Translations under genes and position numbers: made by a program
Assembly: GCA_021613375.1 (NCBI GenBank)
Contig: CM038720.1
Location: 5,542,462 to 5,606,461, forward strand
Reading direction: 5' to 3'
DNA from: Megaleporinus macrocephalus
Taxonomy: Eukaryota; Chordata; Actinopteri; Characiformes; Anostomidae
DNA: 64,000 nucleotides
The notes under the pieces: model-generated
The model's database searches: none
What the model was told of the DNA's origin: nothing
The model's input: only the letters and a program-made list of their open reading frames with translations
Shown here: positions 1-10,208 of the stretch, in pieces
Layout: each line of letters begins with the position of its first letter
Numbering within the stretch: the stretch's first letter is position 1

Positions 1-1696
1 AGCTCGTCAGAGTGCTCTGCTTGGTGTGTACTCTTCTGTGCTCCTCTATCAGTTTGTTGGAGCAAAGAAACTGTGCAGGACATGTGACTGCTGCAACAAT
101 GTGGAACTCCACACAGCTCACAGTGTTAAGTCTGGTGAAGGAGAGGGAGGTCAACACTAGCAACAGCGGTGCTTCTCTTAGTTGCTTTCCACTTTCTTTA
201 TTGTCCATGTTGTTGGTAGTGGCAAAAGTGCTGCTCATGTGCACTGCCCACAGACCTCAGGGATCCATCCACTAGTGCATGTGTTGCACAGCACCTCCAG
301 TATTGGTGGCTCCACCTATAAAAAGCCATGGTCCATCAACCTGGCTCCTAGAAATCTACTAGACATTTTGCACTAAGGTAGGGCAAGTAGGGGGAACTCT
401 GACAAACTTGGGGCTGGAGCTCTGGGTGGCTTCTGCTGCTAGGTTTTGAAGCCAGGCCCTCCCTTGTCAAGCGAAGAGTGAGTACAATTTTGGAAGAGAT
501 GGAGGAGCTGGGGAGGTGGTGGGGTGTGAATTTTATTACGAGAAGTTTAGGACAGAGGTTTAGTTTATATAGAGTGTGTAGTGATGAAAAGGAGGAGTTT
601 GGGCTTAGTCCAAACTCCTCCTGAAGTTATAACTTCATTTTGCCAAGTGTGGACCACTAAGGCAGGGCAAGGAGGGGGAACTGAATGGCTGGAGTTCTGG
701 GTGGCCTCTGCTGCTGGGTTTTGAAGCCAGGCCCTCAAAGCTCCAGCTTAGATAGACGCAAGTTTCTCGTGCCAACTTGAGGTCGTTGGTTTGGGAATGA
801 ATGTAACTATTATTATATGCCTGGAAGGACCATGATTCCGAGAAGTTGGATTGTATGGATTCTGAGAGTCCCTGACGAGAAGCTGTATTTCATTTGAGTA
901 CAGACAGGTCTGACATAAGTGGGTAAATGGAGGTGTTGGATGAGGCTCAGAACGATGTAAATTCTGAACATCTGAAGGCGGCTAGGAGGAAGATGGCTGG
1001 TAAGGTGGTGGTGGTGAAGGTTGCTGAGATTTGGAGCCAGGCCCTCATAGTCACAGCTTAGAGAGATGCAAGCTTCTTGTGCTAGGGTTAGATTATGTGA
1101 TCAGAGGATCCCTGATGGGAAGCCATAGGAGCCACGCCAATTGTGGATGGATGTCCTGAGAAATGCACTAGAGAATAACCACTGAGAGAAGACGTGGCGA
1201 AGATGAGTGTGAAACATGAGGTGAAAAGAGAGTCTGTTGGTCAAGTGTTCTGAGAAAACCAACGTAGGTTTTGTGATATGGACCGAGCAGTAATTTTAAC
1301 TTAAGCCCAAATGGTGTGAGGAGATGGCGGAGAGTATTGTATCCAGGGTTTCGATGGTCTGCTTGAGGTGCAGGATCTGGATTTATTTCTGTCTGTTCGG
1401 GACTGAGACATTCGAGAGAAGGTCCCAAAGTCTTTTCACTGGAGGGAACCTGAGGCAGCAGGGTGTTAGACAAAATGCTGAGGCTGCCTGCTAGAGGTGA
1501 AAATGGAACATTAGTAATTAGTTATTGGTTAAGTGGAGATTGAAGGAAGCTTGCACATTGGGCAGGATCCAGCAGAGGCCTTCTTAATTCTTAAATTTTT
1601 CTTAATTAGAAAAAAAAAATCTTAATTTAGAATTGGAATTAGCCAAATCTGTTTGTACACAGCGAAATTTGACCTCCGCATTTAACTCATCTGTGC
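1..1696. other. Intergenic stretch, no supported gene
   Basis: Apart from the repeat copies at 375-1084 I see no conserved coding frame. The open frames here are under about 100 codons and look random in composition. Nothing resembles an exon of a family I recognise. Confidence 0.5.
375..1084. repeat. Three degenerate copies of an approx. 100-bp repeat
   Basis: Three related stretches lie at about 375-474, 659-772 and 1029-1084. Each contains a variant of the word GAAGCCAGGCCCTC. The first two also share an upstream part (AAGG.AGGGCAAG.AGGGGGAACT), and the last two share a downstream part (CAGCTTAGA.AGA.GCAAG). No open frame is conserved between copies, so I read this as an old local duplication or part of an unidentified interspersed repeat. 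A perfect 12-bp inverted repeat (591-602 and 610-621, 7-nt loop) lies between the first two copies. Confidence 0.6.
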
Positions 1697-1900
1697 AGTG
1701 AAACACCCACATATACACACACTAGGGGGCAGTAAGCACACGTGCCCGGAGCGGTGGGCAGCCCTATCCACGGCACCCGGGGAGCAGTTGGGGTTAGGTG
1801 CCTTGCTCAAGGGCACCTCAGTCGTGGCCTTGGGGACCCCGGGGATCGAACCGTCGACCTTCCGGTCACAAGACCGGACCCCTATCCTTCAGGCCACAAC
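1697..1900 (-). mobile_element. tRNA-derived SINE (V-SINE-like), minus strand
   Basis: Read on the minus strand, the element starts with a tRNA-like head at plus 1900. It has an A-box-like TGGCCTGAAGG and a B-box-like GGTTCGATCCCC near plus 1845. A central region then reads GAGCAAGGCACCTAACCCC followed by CAACTGCTCCCCGGG, a block I recall as very common in teleost genomes and comparable to the conserved central domain of V-SINEs. It ends near plus 1697. The tRNA-like part is not a functional tRNA because the cloverleaf is not preserved. The family name is from memory and would need a repeat-library comparison. Confidence 0.65.
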
Positions 1901-2149
1901 TTCTGGAAGGTTGTCAAATATTGATTACTTTGCAGGCAAATGTAAAACAATGGCAAAGTAATATTTACCATTTGCTGAACCCCAGAGAGGTGTCAGAAAT
2001 GATGGTGGAGAGGAAGGGCTTTAAGACTGCCAAGTGCTGCAATGAGCAAGCTTGAACCAGTCAATGGCATGGTCCGCCATTGCTAGGCAGAGTGAGAAGT
2101 CAGATCTGACTATAAGGCTGTTGCAGAGGACGCCCCAGATCCGAGTTGG

Positions 2150-3020
2150 TAATTGTAAAAGACGAACTGCAGTTGTAGGCTCTGTGAGAGAGAGTCTGTG
2201 ATTGTAGAGGTTGAGCAACTGTTGTAAATTCTGCGAGAGGGAGTCAGTAGTTGTGGAAGTCGAGCTGCTGTTGTGGGTCCGGTGAGAGAGAGTCGTTAGT
2301 TCTAGAAGATAAGCTGCTGTTGTGGTCCTGTGGGAGTCAGTAATTGTAGAGGATGAGTGGATGTTGGTTCTGTGAGGGCCGACCTCCGTGACAGAGGAGC
2401 AACCAGTGATTGGAAAGTCAGCTGAACCAGCCGGAGGCAGAGCAGAAGACACAGCAGTATGGAGACCTGAAAAGAAATAGCAGGAGGTTGAGGGAGGGCA
2501 GGAGTAAGCACTGAGGCAGGCAGGAGGCAATGCAGTAGGGGGACCTGTAAAGAAATGGCAGAAAGATTGAGGGAGGGAGGAAGGGAGGGAGAAGAAGGGA
2601 GGATTGAGGCAGGCAGGAGGCAGTGCAGTAGGGAACCTATAAAGAAATGGCAGAAAGATTGAGGGAGGGAGGGAGGGAGCAAGGGAGGAGGAGGAGGGAT
2701 GATTGAGGCAGGCATGGGGCACTGCATTTCCCCTGTAAAGAAAAGACAGAAAGATTGGAGGAGGGATGATCGAGGCAGGCAGGAGGTGCAGAGAAATGGT
2801 AGGAAGATTGAGGGAGGCAGCAGGATAAAGGCAGAATGAGAGAAGGGAGGGAAGATTAATGCACAGAGGGGGATGGTTGAAGGAAGGGGAGGAGTGATTC
2901 GAGGGAAGGGAAAGTTGTATGATTGAGGTATGGGGAGGGATGATTAAGGGGAAAAGTCAGGACGATTGAGGGAAAGGGAAGGACGATTGAGGGAAAGGGA
3001 AGGACGATTGAGGGAAAGGG
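2150..3020. repeat. Cluster of three minisatellites
   Basis: Three different short tandem arrays follow one another. About 2150-2380 holds roughly four imperfect copies of a 55-65 bp unit around GTGAGAGAGAGTC..TAGTT. About 2500-2800 holds three to four copies of a unit around AGAAATGGCAGAAAGATTGAGGGAGG with an AGGCAGGCAGGAGG lead. About 2950-3025 holds three copies of GGACGATTGAGGGAAAGGGAA. The purine strand is the plus strand throughout. Long minus-strand open frames here are Ser/Pro/Leu-rich products of the repeats, not credible proteins. Confidence 0.75.
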
Positions 3021-5371
3021 AAGTTGCAACCTCTTGAAATCCTGGAGTGTGAGAAGCGGCCAGCGGGGCAGAGAAGCCAGCGCGGTTGAGTAGCCTAAAG
3101 GCAGTAGCAGCGTGCACAGGGTCGTAGGGATAAGGCCAGGTAGACCAGGCGTCCGGATCTGGCAGGAGGCATTATGACATCGACCAGGATGTTTACCTCT
3201 GACAGAGAGGAGACACAGGAGAAAAGATGGCTCAGTCCATGGGGCAGAACGGGTGAAGGGGACGAGGTGTTCCCCCAAACTTTGGAGCCGAACGACAGTC
3301 CAGTCAAGCGTTCCTGGAAGGCAAGAAGAGGCACGGCAGGCGCGGGGGCATCGAGTGTGCGGGCAGCGACGGGACCCACCAAGTGAAGCAGCGAAGCTGG
3401 GGTGCAGCAAACGAAAGCAGCCACATCCGGAAGACATGATTAGAAATGAAGCTGCCCCAGCGGAAGCGGCGGGGACGGTAATAAAGAACCCTTAAACGAG
3501 GAGCAGAGCGAGGAATAGCGGGAGGCAGGATGTGATGCCAATTGGCGAAGAGCCCATCGTCCGGAGCGACTATATCCGTGTCCATGTCAGCAGAAAGTGA
3601 GGAGCCGTCAGTGCAGCAAGACGAAGCCATGGCTATGAGGTCCACCACCACCACTTGCTTTCATCTCCTCAATCTCCATAACTTGTTCCTAGCGAGCTGC
3701 CTGTGCCATCTCTGCACCATTTAGGCAATGGTCCATCACCAACTCATCTTGTGCCGTCATCTTAATTGTCAGATATGCTTGTCAAACCACTATGCTCAGT
3801 TTTACCATGAGCATCTCAGAAGTGAGAGATGAAGATGGTCAACAGGTTCAGAATTACACGAGACTCAATTTAACACAAATATATGCAGTATGAGGAAAAG
3901 GAATGTAACCTGCAACATCATACCAATAGGAGCCCATACCAGATTCATAGGCATTCGTTTGGAGTTTGTGTGAATGTTTGCCCATTTATCCAGAAGAGCA
4001 TTTGTGAACTTTTACACCCTATGTGCCTCACCATTCCGCAACCCCACCCTGTAACTTTGTGGCTTAGTGGCTGTGGTTTGCAAACACTTTCACTGAAATA
4101 ATGCCCCTTACAGTTTATCATAGAATATCCAGAAAGGAATAAATATTTACAGACTGACGTACTACAATGGTGGCAAATGTTTGTAAAGGCAGACTGGTTT
4201 TATACATCTATGGCAATGAGACTTGAGGTGTGTGTCCATAGCTAAGTGCTTTTTATGACAGTAGTCAATTATGATGAAATTAGGCCTAGACAATAATCAG
4301 ATAACGGTATTTACCGCGATATGTTTCAATAACGGTAATATAATTTTGGCGATATTTCGATACGTAATTTTTTTTACTGCAGGGGTGCAGCCAGAATTTT
4401 ATTGGCCGACAGAATCACCCTTAATGGCCCGTCAGTACCTTGCAAGGGTATGTCAGTACGTTGCTGTGTTAGCAAGGCGAAGTTAAATAAAGGCTGATTT
4501 AAGGCTCATTTATACTGCCACATACATTCTCTGCATCAGCTCTTTTGACATGGTTGTTGAGCAACACTTCCAGTAGAGGGCAGTTAAGAGTAAATCAAAC
4601 ATGGTGACGGTGGATGAGCTTGTTGTTCTGTATTTACTTCTAAAATGAAGAAAAACAACGGCTTGACTTTGCACCACGGCGAAGATACATCATAGTTAAA
4701 ATTTGGAACCCACTCGCACAACCAAAAAAGTCCTGCCGTTTCTTTGCTGTGTTCGTATGGAAGTGGTTGCATCTTGTACTGCCCCAACGGTCTGCAGCGG
4801 CATTGCTCTGTCCCATCCGTATCAGTAAGCTTTCCGAAAACATGCAAATTATGCACAAAATAAACACAGAGTGCGGACAGAACGCTCCACGTGTGTCCAT
4901 ATTTATTTACGAGTATAAATGAGCATTTAAGCCGTTGTTTTTCTGACTGAACTCCTGAATTTACAGAACTGCATGCAGTAATGGCTACATCAACAAATCA
5001 CTAACGCTGCATTTACACTGCTCCGTCGCATCAACCGACCTGAACGTACTTCCCCTCTTCAGCTGCCGCATGTTAACAAAGGTGCTCCTGCGTCATCCAA
5101 TTATATCATGTACTTGTGTTTCCAGGGGTTACGGGGCAGAGATGATTAACGCTTGTGGTTTTATACAAGCTTTATTTCTTGTAAGCATCTACACTTCAGC
5201 CTACAAATGGTTTGACTGATTTTCATAACGTTATATAGTGAGCAGCATATCAGCTCATGTTCACATTTTTAGTGCGTTGTAACTTTTTTACTGCTGCAAT
5301 TAGAGTAAGATAAAATTAATTAGTTAGTAATTATTCATTATACTATACATTTGTTTTTTATATTATATACA

Positions 5372-5419
<48 letters not shown>

Positions 5420-6417
5420 TAATACTTTTGGAAAGAGAGACCGGCCCTTTAATATTTTGATATTGTCCAATCTGGGGCCCTGATCTAGAGGATTGCTTAT
5501 GTTCCTTTTATGTATATGAAGACTTATGTTCTTTATCCGGGCTGAAGCACAATTGTTTTAATCTGTTCAGTTTGTTTACAAAAGAATAAGAAACTCGGCC
5601 TCTGTTGTGACTTTGTAAAGTCAAAGTTATTTATATTGATAAAGTAGATACAGACTTCCATTATAGGGATTCTTGGCCCAGTTTTTCTGAGGCCCAGAAA
5701 AGGCAAGTCTTTTGTAGCCATTACAGTTTTATCATGTATTCTTTAGAAATTCTCTCTTTGCTTAAGCAGTTTTGATACTGAACCCAGATTTTCACATTTC
5801 CATCTCTTTTAAGATGGTAATTTGTCTATCATTCAAAATACTATCCTATTTTAGTGTGTTTATAAAATGTACTGGTTTAAAAAGATCATTTGATGAATGG
5901 TAAATGTACCGATACCACTAAACAATTGATTAAATGACGCTGCTTAATAACAGTGCACGTATATAGATTATTTAATAGAACAATTCAACATTAAATAATA
6001 ATAAATATCAAAGAGTCTGTGTTATAAGTACAACAGTTACACCTGAGGATTTAATATGACATGAGATATTGGCAGTGATGGTACATCCAGACTATTCAGC
6101 GTTAGCACACCAGTGCCAACAAGTCATGAAACATCACTCCCTCTCATATATTAAGTAATAACTGACACAAAGGCATGTTCCGCACAGTGAAGTTCTTAAG
6201 TCTTAAGAATAATATGAAAAAGTCATTGGTCAACATCGTAACATAATTTGTAGCCTAGAATTAAAAACAATTTTTTTACTAAAATCCTTCATATCAACAC
6301 CTTCAATAAGGATTAGAAGAGTAAAGTCATGTGTTTTTGTCTTCTACAAGCTGTGGATTTCTGCAGATATCAAAAGTATGTTCATTTGTTTTCAATTAAC
6401 TCAATAACCTTTTATTA
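3021..6417. other. Intergenic, unrecognised; (TA)n tract at 5371-5416
   Basis: From 3020 to about 3740 the sequence is GC-richer than its surroundings and open on the minus strand for over 100 codons, but I recognise no domain. From 3740 to 6417 it is AT-rich with no supported coding region. A pure (TA)n microsatellite of about 46 bp lies at 5371-5416. The segment 4280-4380 (AGGCCTAGACAAT..AATCAGAT) weakly resembles 40508-40545, suggesting a shared unidentified dispersed repeat. Confidence 0.45.
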
Positions 6418-6960
6418 ACCTCCCTCCCAGACTGTGTAACCAAAACCCTTATACATGCCATTATTACATCCAGACTGGACTACTGCAACTCAGTTTTAGT
6501 TGGGCTCCCTTGTAGTCTAAAGAAGCTTGAATATGTAAAGAACCTAACAAGAGTTCTCACACATCAGGTCATGGAATCGAATAACTCCAAAGTTAAAAGA
6601 TCTGCACTGGCTCCCAGCTCAATATCACATACAATACAAAATGTTACTCTTAGTTTTTTTGACTTTTACATGATTTAGCTTCTGATTACTTTTTGCTTTG
6701 TTGTCCAGATACTACCTTTCACATCTACTTTGGTCTGCTGATGCTCGTTTGCTCCCTGTTCCTTTCACCAGATTGCACATGTACGGTGAAAGAGTTTTCA
6801 GTGTTGTTGGTCCAAGGTTATAGAAACTCTGTTCTGTATCTTTACATGTGCCTGCCACTGTCTGCTTTCATAAGACATTTAAAAACATATTTTAAATGTA
6901 TAGTTTACTGTTTTATTTTTGTTTTTTACTTTTAAACACTTCCCTTGGATTCTGTAAGGA
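6418..6960 (+). mobile_element. Decayed C-terminal fragment of a non-LTR retrotransposon ORF
   Basis: Frame by frame, the plus strand encodes pieces of the C-terminal region common in fish LINE polyproteins. These are a T-S-R-L-D-Y-C-N-S-like block at about 6465-6500 (here P-S-R-L-D-Y-C-N-S), an L-H-W-L-P-A-Q-Y-like block at 6603-6630, and a R-S/E-F-S-V-V/L-G-P-like block near 6785-6815. The reading frame changes several times and there are stops, so it is dead. Reverse transcriptase and endonuclease are absent. Assignment to an L2-like clade is tentative. Confidence 0.55.
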
Positions 6961-7079
6961 GCATAAATAATATTTTTTAAATTCTGTCTTTTAGTGTGAT
7001 GTCTATAATATGTACTTCACAGTAATTCCAGATGTTATCAAAATGATAATGAAATCTGTTTTTTCTGTTTCTTTTAAAC

Positions 7080-7160
7080 TTCAATCAATCAACCTTTATT
7101 TTTATTCAGAAGTACATTGAGGGAGACCCTCATTTACAATGTTGCAGAGCATTACAATTA
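7080..7160 (-). mobile_element. 3' end of a LINE, minus strand
   Basis: Reading the minus strand gives GTAAATGAGGGTCTCCCTCAA followed by an AATAAA-like stretch and a GATTGATTGA tail. This has the form of a teleost non-LTR element 3' terminus with a short tandem tail. No open frame is attached, so it is a severely 5'-truncated copy. Confidence 0.45.
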
Positions 7161-7767
7161 TTAACCAAAAAGGGATTTAAAATAAAAATGAATTTTAATG
7201 ATAATTAAAATGTAAAAGAAACGATAAGAACAGATACACAATTCAGTAAGATAAACTGTAAAAAAAACCATAAAAAATAAGAAACAAAAACCAGAAATAA
7301 GACAAAGATAACAATAAGCCAATAAAGTAAATATACATATAGTAGTAAAACATAAAATAATAATAAAACATGTTCTCTTGAATTCTAAAAGGAACATATA
7401 AATATATATTTTTAATCTTAACATCTTTCTGCCTTTTACTATGTTTTCTATAGTATGTACTTCACAGTAATTCCAGATCAAAAACTTTCTCTTAAAACCT
7501 GCACTGCTCAATTACTGCAACTACAAATATAAGCCTTTGATTTACCAGTTAAGCATTTTATGTACTTTGAGTCTGGAGCAAAATGCTACCAATGAATCAT
7601 ACCTGATTATGTACTATACCTGTGAATGTTCACTAAATTAGACAGATCAAACAGCCAACGTTAGACTTAAAGCATGGGCAAATACTTAAACTTTAGGAAA
7701 TGTAGTGAGCGAATCTATCAGCAGCATCTAGAGCAAATGAACAATGTAACGTTAGGAATCCTAAGAG

Positions 7768-7769
<2 letters not shown>

Positions 7770-7805
<36 letters not shown>

Positions 7806-7808
7806 CAT

Positions 7809-7853
<45 letters not shown>
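7770..7853. repeat. Compound (TA)n / (CATA)n / (CA)n microsatellite
   Basis: About 30 bp of alternating TA is followed by about six CATA units and then about 13 CA units. The Ile-Tyr and His-Thr peptides that translate from it are artefacts. Confidence 0.95.
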
Positions 7854-7856
<3 letters not shown>

Positions 7857-8098
7857 TCTAAAATGCAAAGCAAAATTCTAATTGATCAAATATATATAGT
7901 TTGTTTATATAGAGGTATAGAGCTTTATAGAGATCCATGACAAGAAATCACAGATTGTACTAATTATACATGACTAAGTACTGTTACTCTAACCGATGAA
8001 ATGTGTTTCTAATGCTGTGCTTTCTTTAGCATCAAGATATCCGACCTGTGCCTTATACTCTCCTGCATGTGAGCAGTGAGTGTGATGTTAAGCATTCA

Positions 8099-9013
8099 CT
8101 AATGCCTTACATAAAAGTCAATCTTTGAGGACAAAAATATTTTACAAGTCACAATACACTTGGCTGATTTTCTGAACCATGAATAGAAAATGGCATATAT
8201 TAGTGGATTCACAGCAGAGTTAATGTACATCACCCAGCCAAACACGAGCCACACCATGGACATGGAGGTAAAACTTCCTGCTGTCAGAGAACCTAAATAA
8301 GAAGGTACATAGCAAGTGAGATAAATAAAAATGACAATGCCCAGTGTTTTTGTTGCTTTTCTTTCAGATGAACTTGAAACTTTGCCTCTACGTTTGTGTG
8401 AGATGCCATTCATCACAGCTCTAATAGCTTTAGCTTGACGTTTTGCAACATCAAAAATAATGGAATACAAGATTAGTATAACAGAGCAAGGGGCTATAAA
8501 AAAAACTAACATGTCAATAAAAACCCAGCTAGGTTTTATGAATATCACACACTCTCCGTAGCATGTCGTGGAGATCTGAGATGGAAGAAGGTGGTCATTA
8601 AAATACAAGTACATGATTACATACAACAGACAGAAAGCCCATCCTAGAAGTATTGCTATAGACATTTTACAAACTGTGATTGTGGTGGAGTAATGCAGAG
8701 GGTAGTTAACGGCAATGTACCGATCAACTGCAATGAAAGTCAGGCTACAAATAGATCCGGCATTTGCAATAAAAGTAATTCCTGGAAAAATACAGCATGC
8801 CATTTTTCCTAGATAAAAACAGGAGTCTGCCATTTGCATTATATTCACAGGCATAACAAACAGTCCCACGAGAAGATCTGCCACAGACAGAGAGAGGATG
8901 AGCAGATTGGTTGGAGAGTGGAGCTGCTTGAAGTGAGAGATGGAGATGATCACCAGCAGGTTAAGAAACACAGTGCACACAGATACGCATGAGAGAATAA
9001 TAATCAAAAACAT
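8099..9013 (-). pseudogene. TAAR-A: trace amine-associated receptor, 5' end disrupted (probable pseudogene)
   Basis: The 304-codon frame encodes seven hydrophobic segments of a class A GPCR: D-R-Y at residues 97-99, C-Y-V-P in TM6 (where the other copies have C-W-I-P), and the TAAR signature N-S-A-V-N-P-L-I-Y-A-I-F-Y-S-W-F in TM7. It begins inside TM1 and lacks the glycosylated N-terminus. That N-terminus survives upstream (plus about 9020-9085) in another frame as N-I-T-I-Q-Y-C-F-P. Compared with TAAR-B, the segment between GAGAGA and ACATAAGCAGG is 2 bp shorter (about 8993-9011), which explains the frame break. No in-frame Met precedes N-I-T-I-Q-Y, and the upstream TATA is degraded. Position 3.32 is Thr80 and 5.42 is Asp167. 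A shortened functional protein starting at 9013 is possible but unlikely, since the N-terminal cysteine and sequon would be lost. Confidence 0.8.
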
Positions 9014-9205
9014 AAGCAGGACCTGTTCGGACCTCCTTCCTGCAAGATGAGTTGTTGTTAGGAAAACAGTACTGAATCGTGATGTTTTGCCTGTTTTCTA
9101 TCTGAATTAAATGCAGGCCTACCCGCTGAAACCACTTCAGTTGTCATGTTTAGTGAAGCCGAAGATTTGTGCTTTAGGCATTTCTCTTAATACTAAAATG
9201 TGAGT

Positions 9206-9227
9206 CCTCCCACCGACACATGAATGG
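9206..9227 (-). promoter_or_regulatory. Conserved upstream motif of TAAR-A
   Basis: The plus-strand word CCTCCCACCGACACATGAATGG matches the motif upstream of the other TAAR genes. The adjoining TATA position, TTTATAC in TAAR-B and D, reads TTAATAC here (about 9187-9193), so the core promoter appears weakened. Confidence 0.6.
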
Positions 9228-9829
9228 CTACCTTGTCCCTTCAATCAGTCAACCACTTTGGACATTACGTCACAACTTACAGTGGTAACTGAAAACAGCT
9301 GATGTTGTTCCAGTAAAAATCTACAGTAATGGTTCTTAGTTGTAGGTAATGTCATATTCATGTTTTTGGGCTCAGTGGGCCAGGGCTGCACCCATTTTCA
9401 AATCAGACAAAATGCAGAAGAAAACATTGCATATTTAGGTAATTGTTTTTTTGGGGTTTTTTTTGGACCGTTATTGCAACAGGCAGCAAAAAATGCCTAA
9501 GCCAGCAACAAAAATAACAGCATTCACAACAAACAGACTTTCTTTTACTCTGAGAGCCTCTGTGCATAACCACATACCCTAAGTTTCATATGTAGTTGAC
9601 ACCACACAGTTCTCTGTGCCCAGGGATGCCAGCTACTCAGCTGCATGTACACATGCCCATTACTCTATCACTACCGGGTCCTTTATAGTACCGGGTCTTT
9701 TATATATTACAGTAACTATATGTATATTTTCTAGCTTATTTTTACTTTATTGTATGTTTGCACTGTTTTACATATATAATGCTGCCCTGCTGTAGAGTTT
9801 GTATCTGAGCCTCACCCCAAGCATTTCAA

Positions 9830-9885
9830 TGCATGTTATGTCCTGACATGATGTGCAAATGACAATTAACTTGAAACTTGAAACC
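9830..9885 (+). mobile_element. 3' tail of an L2-like LINE
   Basis: ATGTGCAAATGACAATTAACTTGAAACTTGAAAC has the shape of a LINE 3' end: a short AATAA-poor terminus with direct repeats of an 8-mer tail, here CTTGAAA. The preceding AT-rich 200 bp (about 9640-9830) is probably its 3' UTR. There is no coding part. Confidence 0.4.
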
Positions 9886-10208
9886 TTGGGGCAGTACCTT
9901 TTCAGCACAGCTTGCTTTGTCCTCCTCCAAATATAAAGTTCCATGGGCATCCTCTTTGTTAATAACTTTGAGAGACTGAGTGGAGTGTACCACCACTGCT
10001 GTTTTTTTTTTCTTGTCCTGGCCATAGTGGAACACTTACAAGATGCCTTGTACATTCGCAGTTGTTCACTTTGTGCAAAATGTGCAGCACTGCCTGTAGT
10101 CCTAAAGGGTCCATCCTCCGGTGCTGGCATTATGCATTTGGTTCCTTCAGCATTGCTGGCTATACCTGTAACCTGCTCCCCTCCAAGCTGCACTTGTCCC
10201 GAAGTCCA
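9886..10208 (-). other. Unrecognised segment, partly open on the minus strand
   Basis: The minus strand is open for 69 codons at 9826-10035 and in another frame over 9768-10352. The composition (Lys-rich stretch followed by Thr-Ala-Val-Val-Val-His-Ser) looks more protein-like than the neighbouring spacer. I do not recognise it. It could be a piece of a processed pseudogene or of an unidentified transposon lying between two LINE fragments. Confidence 0.25.

Noticed and set aside
1697..1900. Possible tRNA gene on the minus strand
   Set aside because: A and B boxes are present but no cloverleaf or anticodon arm is kept, and a non-tRNA body follows, as in a SINE.
2021..3654. Several minus-strand open frames of 116 to 233 codons
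   Set aside because: They lie largely over minisatellites and give Ser/Pro/Leu-rich sequence without domains or conserved ends.
10062..10208. N-terminal extension of the LINE reverse transcriptase frame
   Set aside because: It has no similarity to LINE proteins and lies over an unrelated segment; the element's homology begins about 10209.
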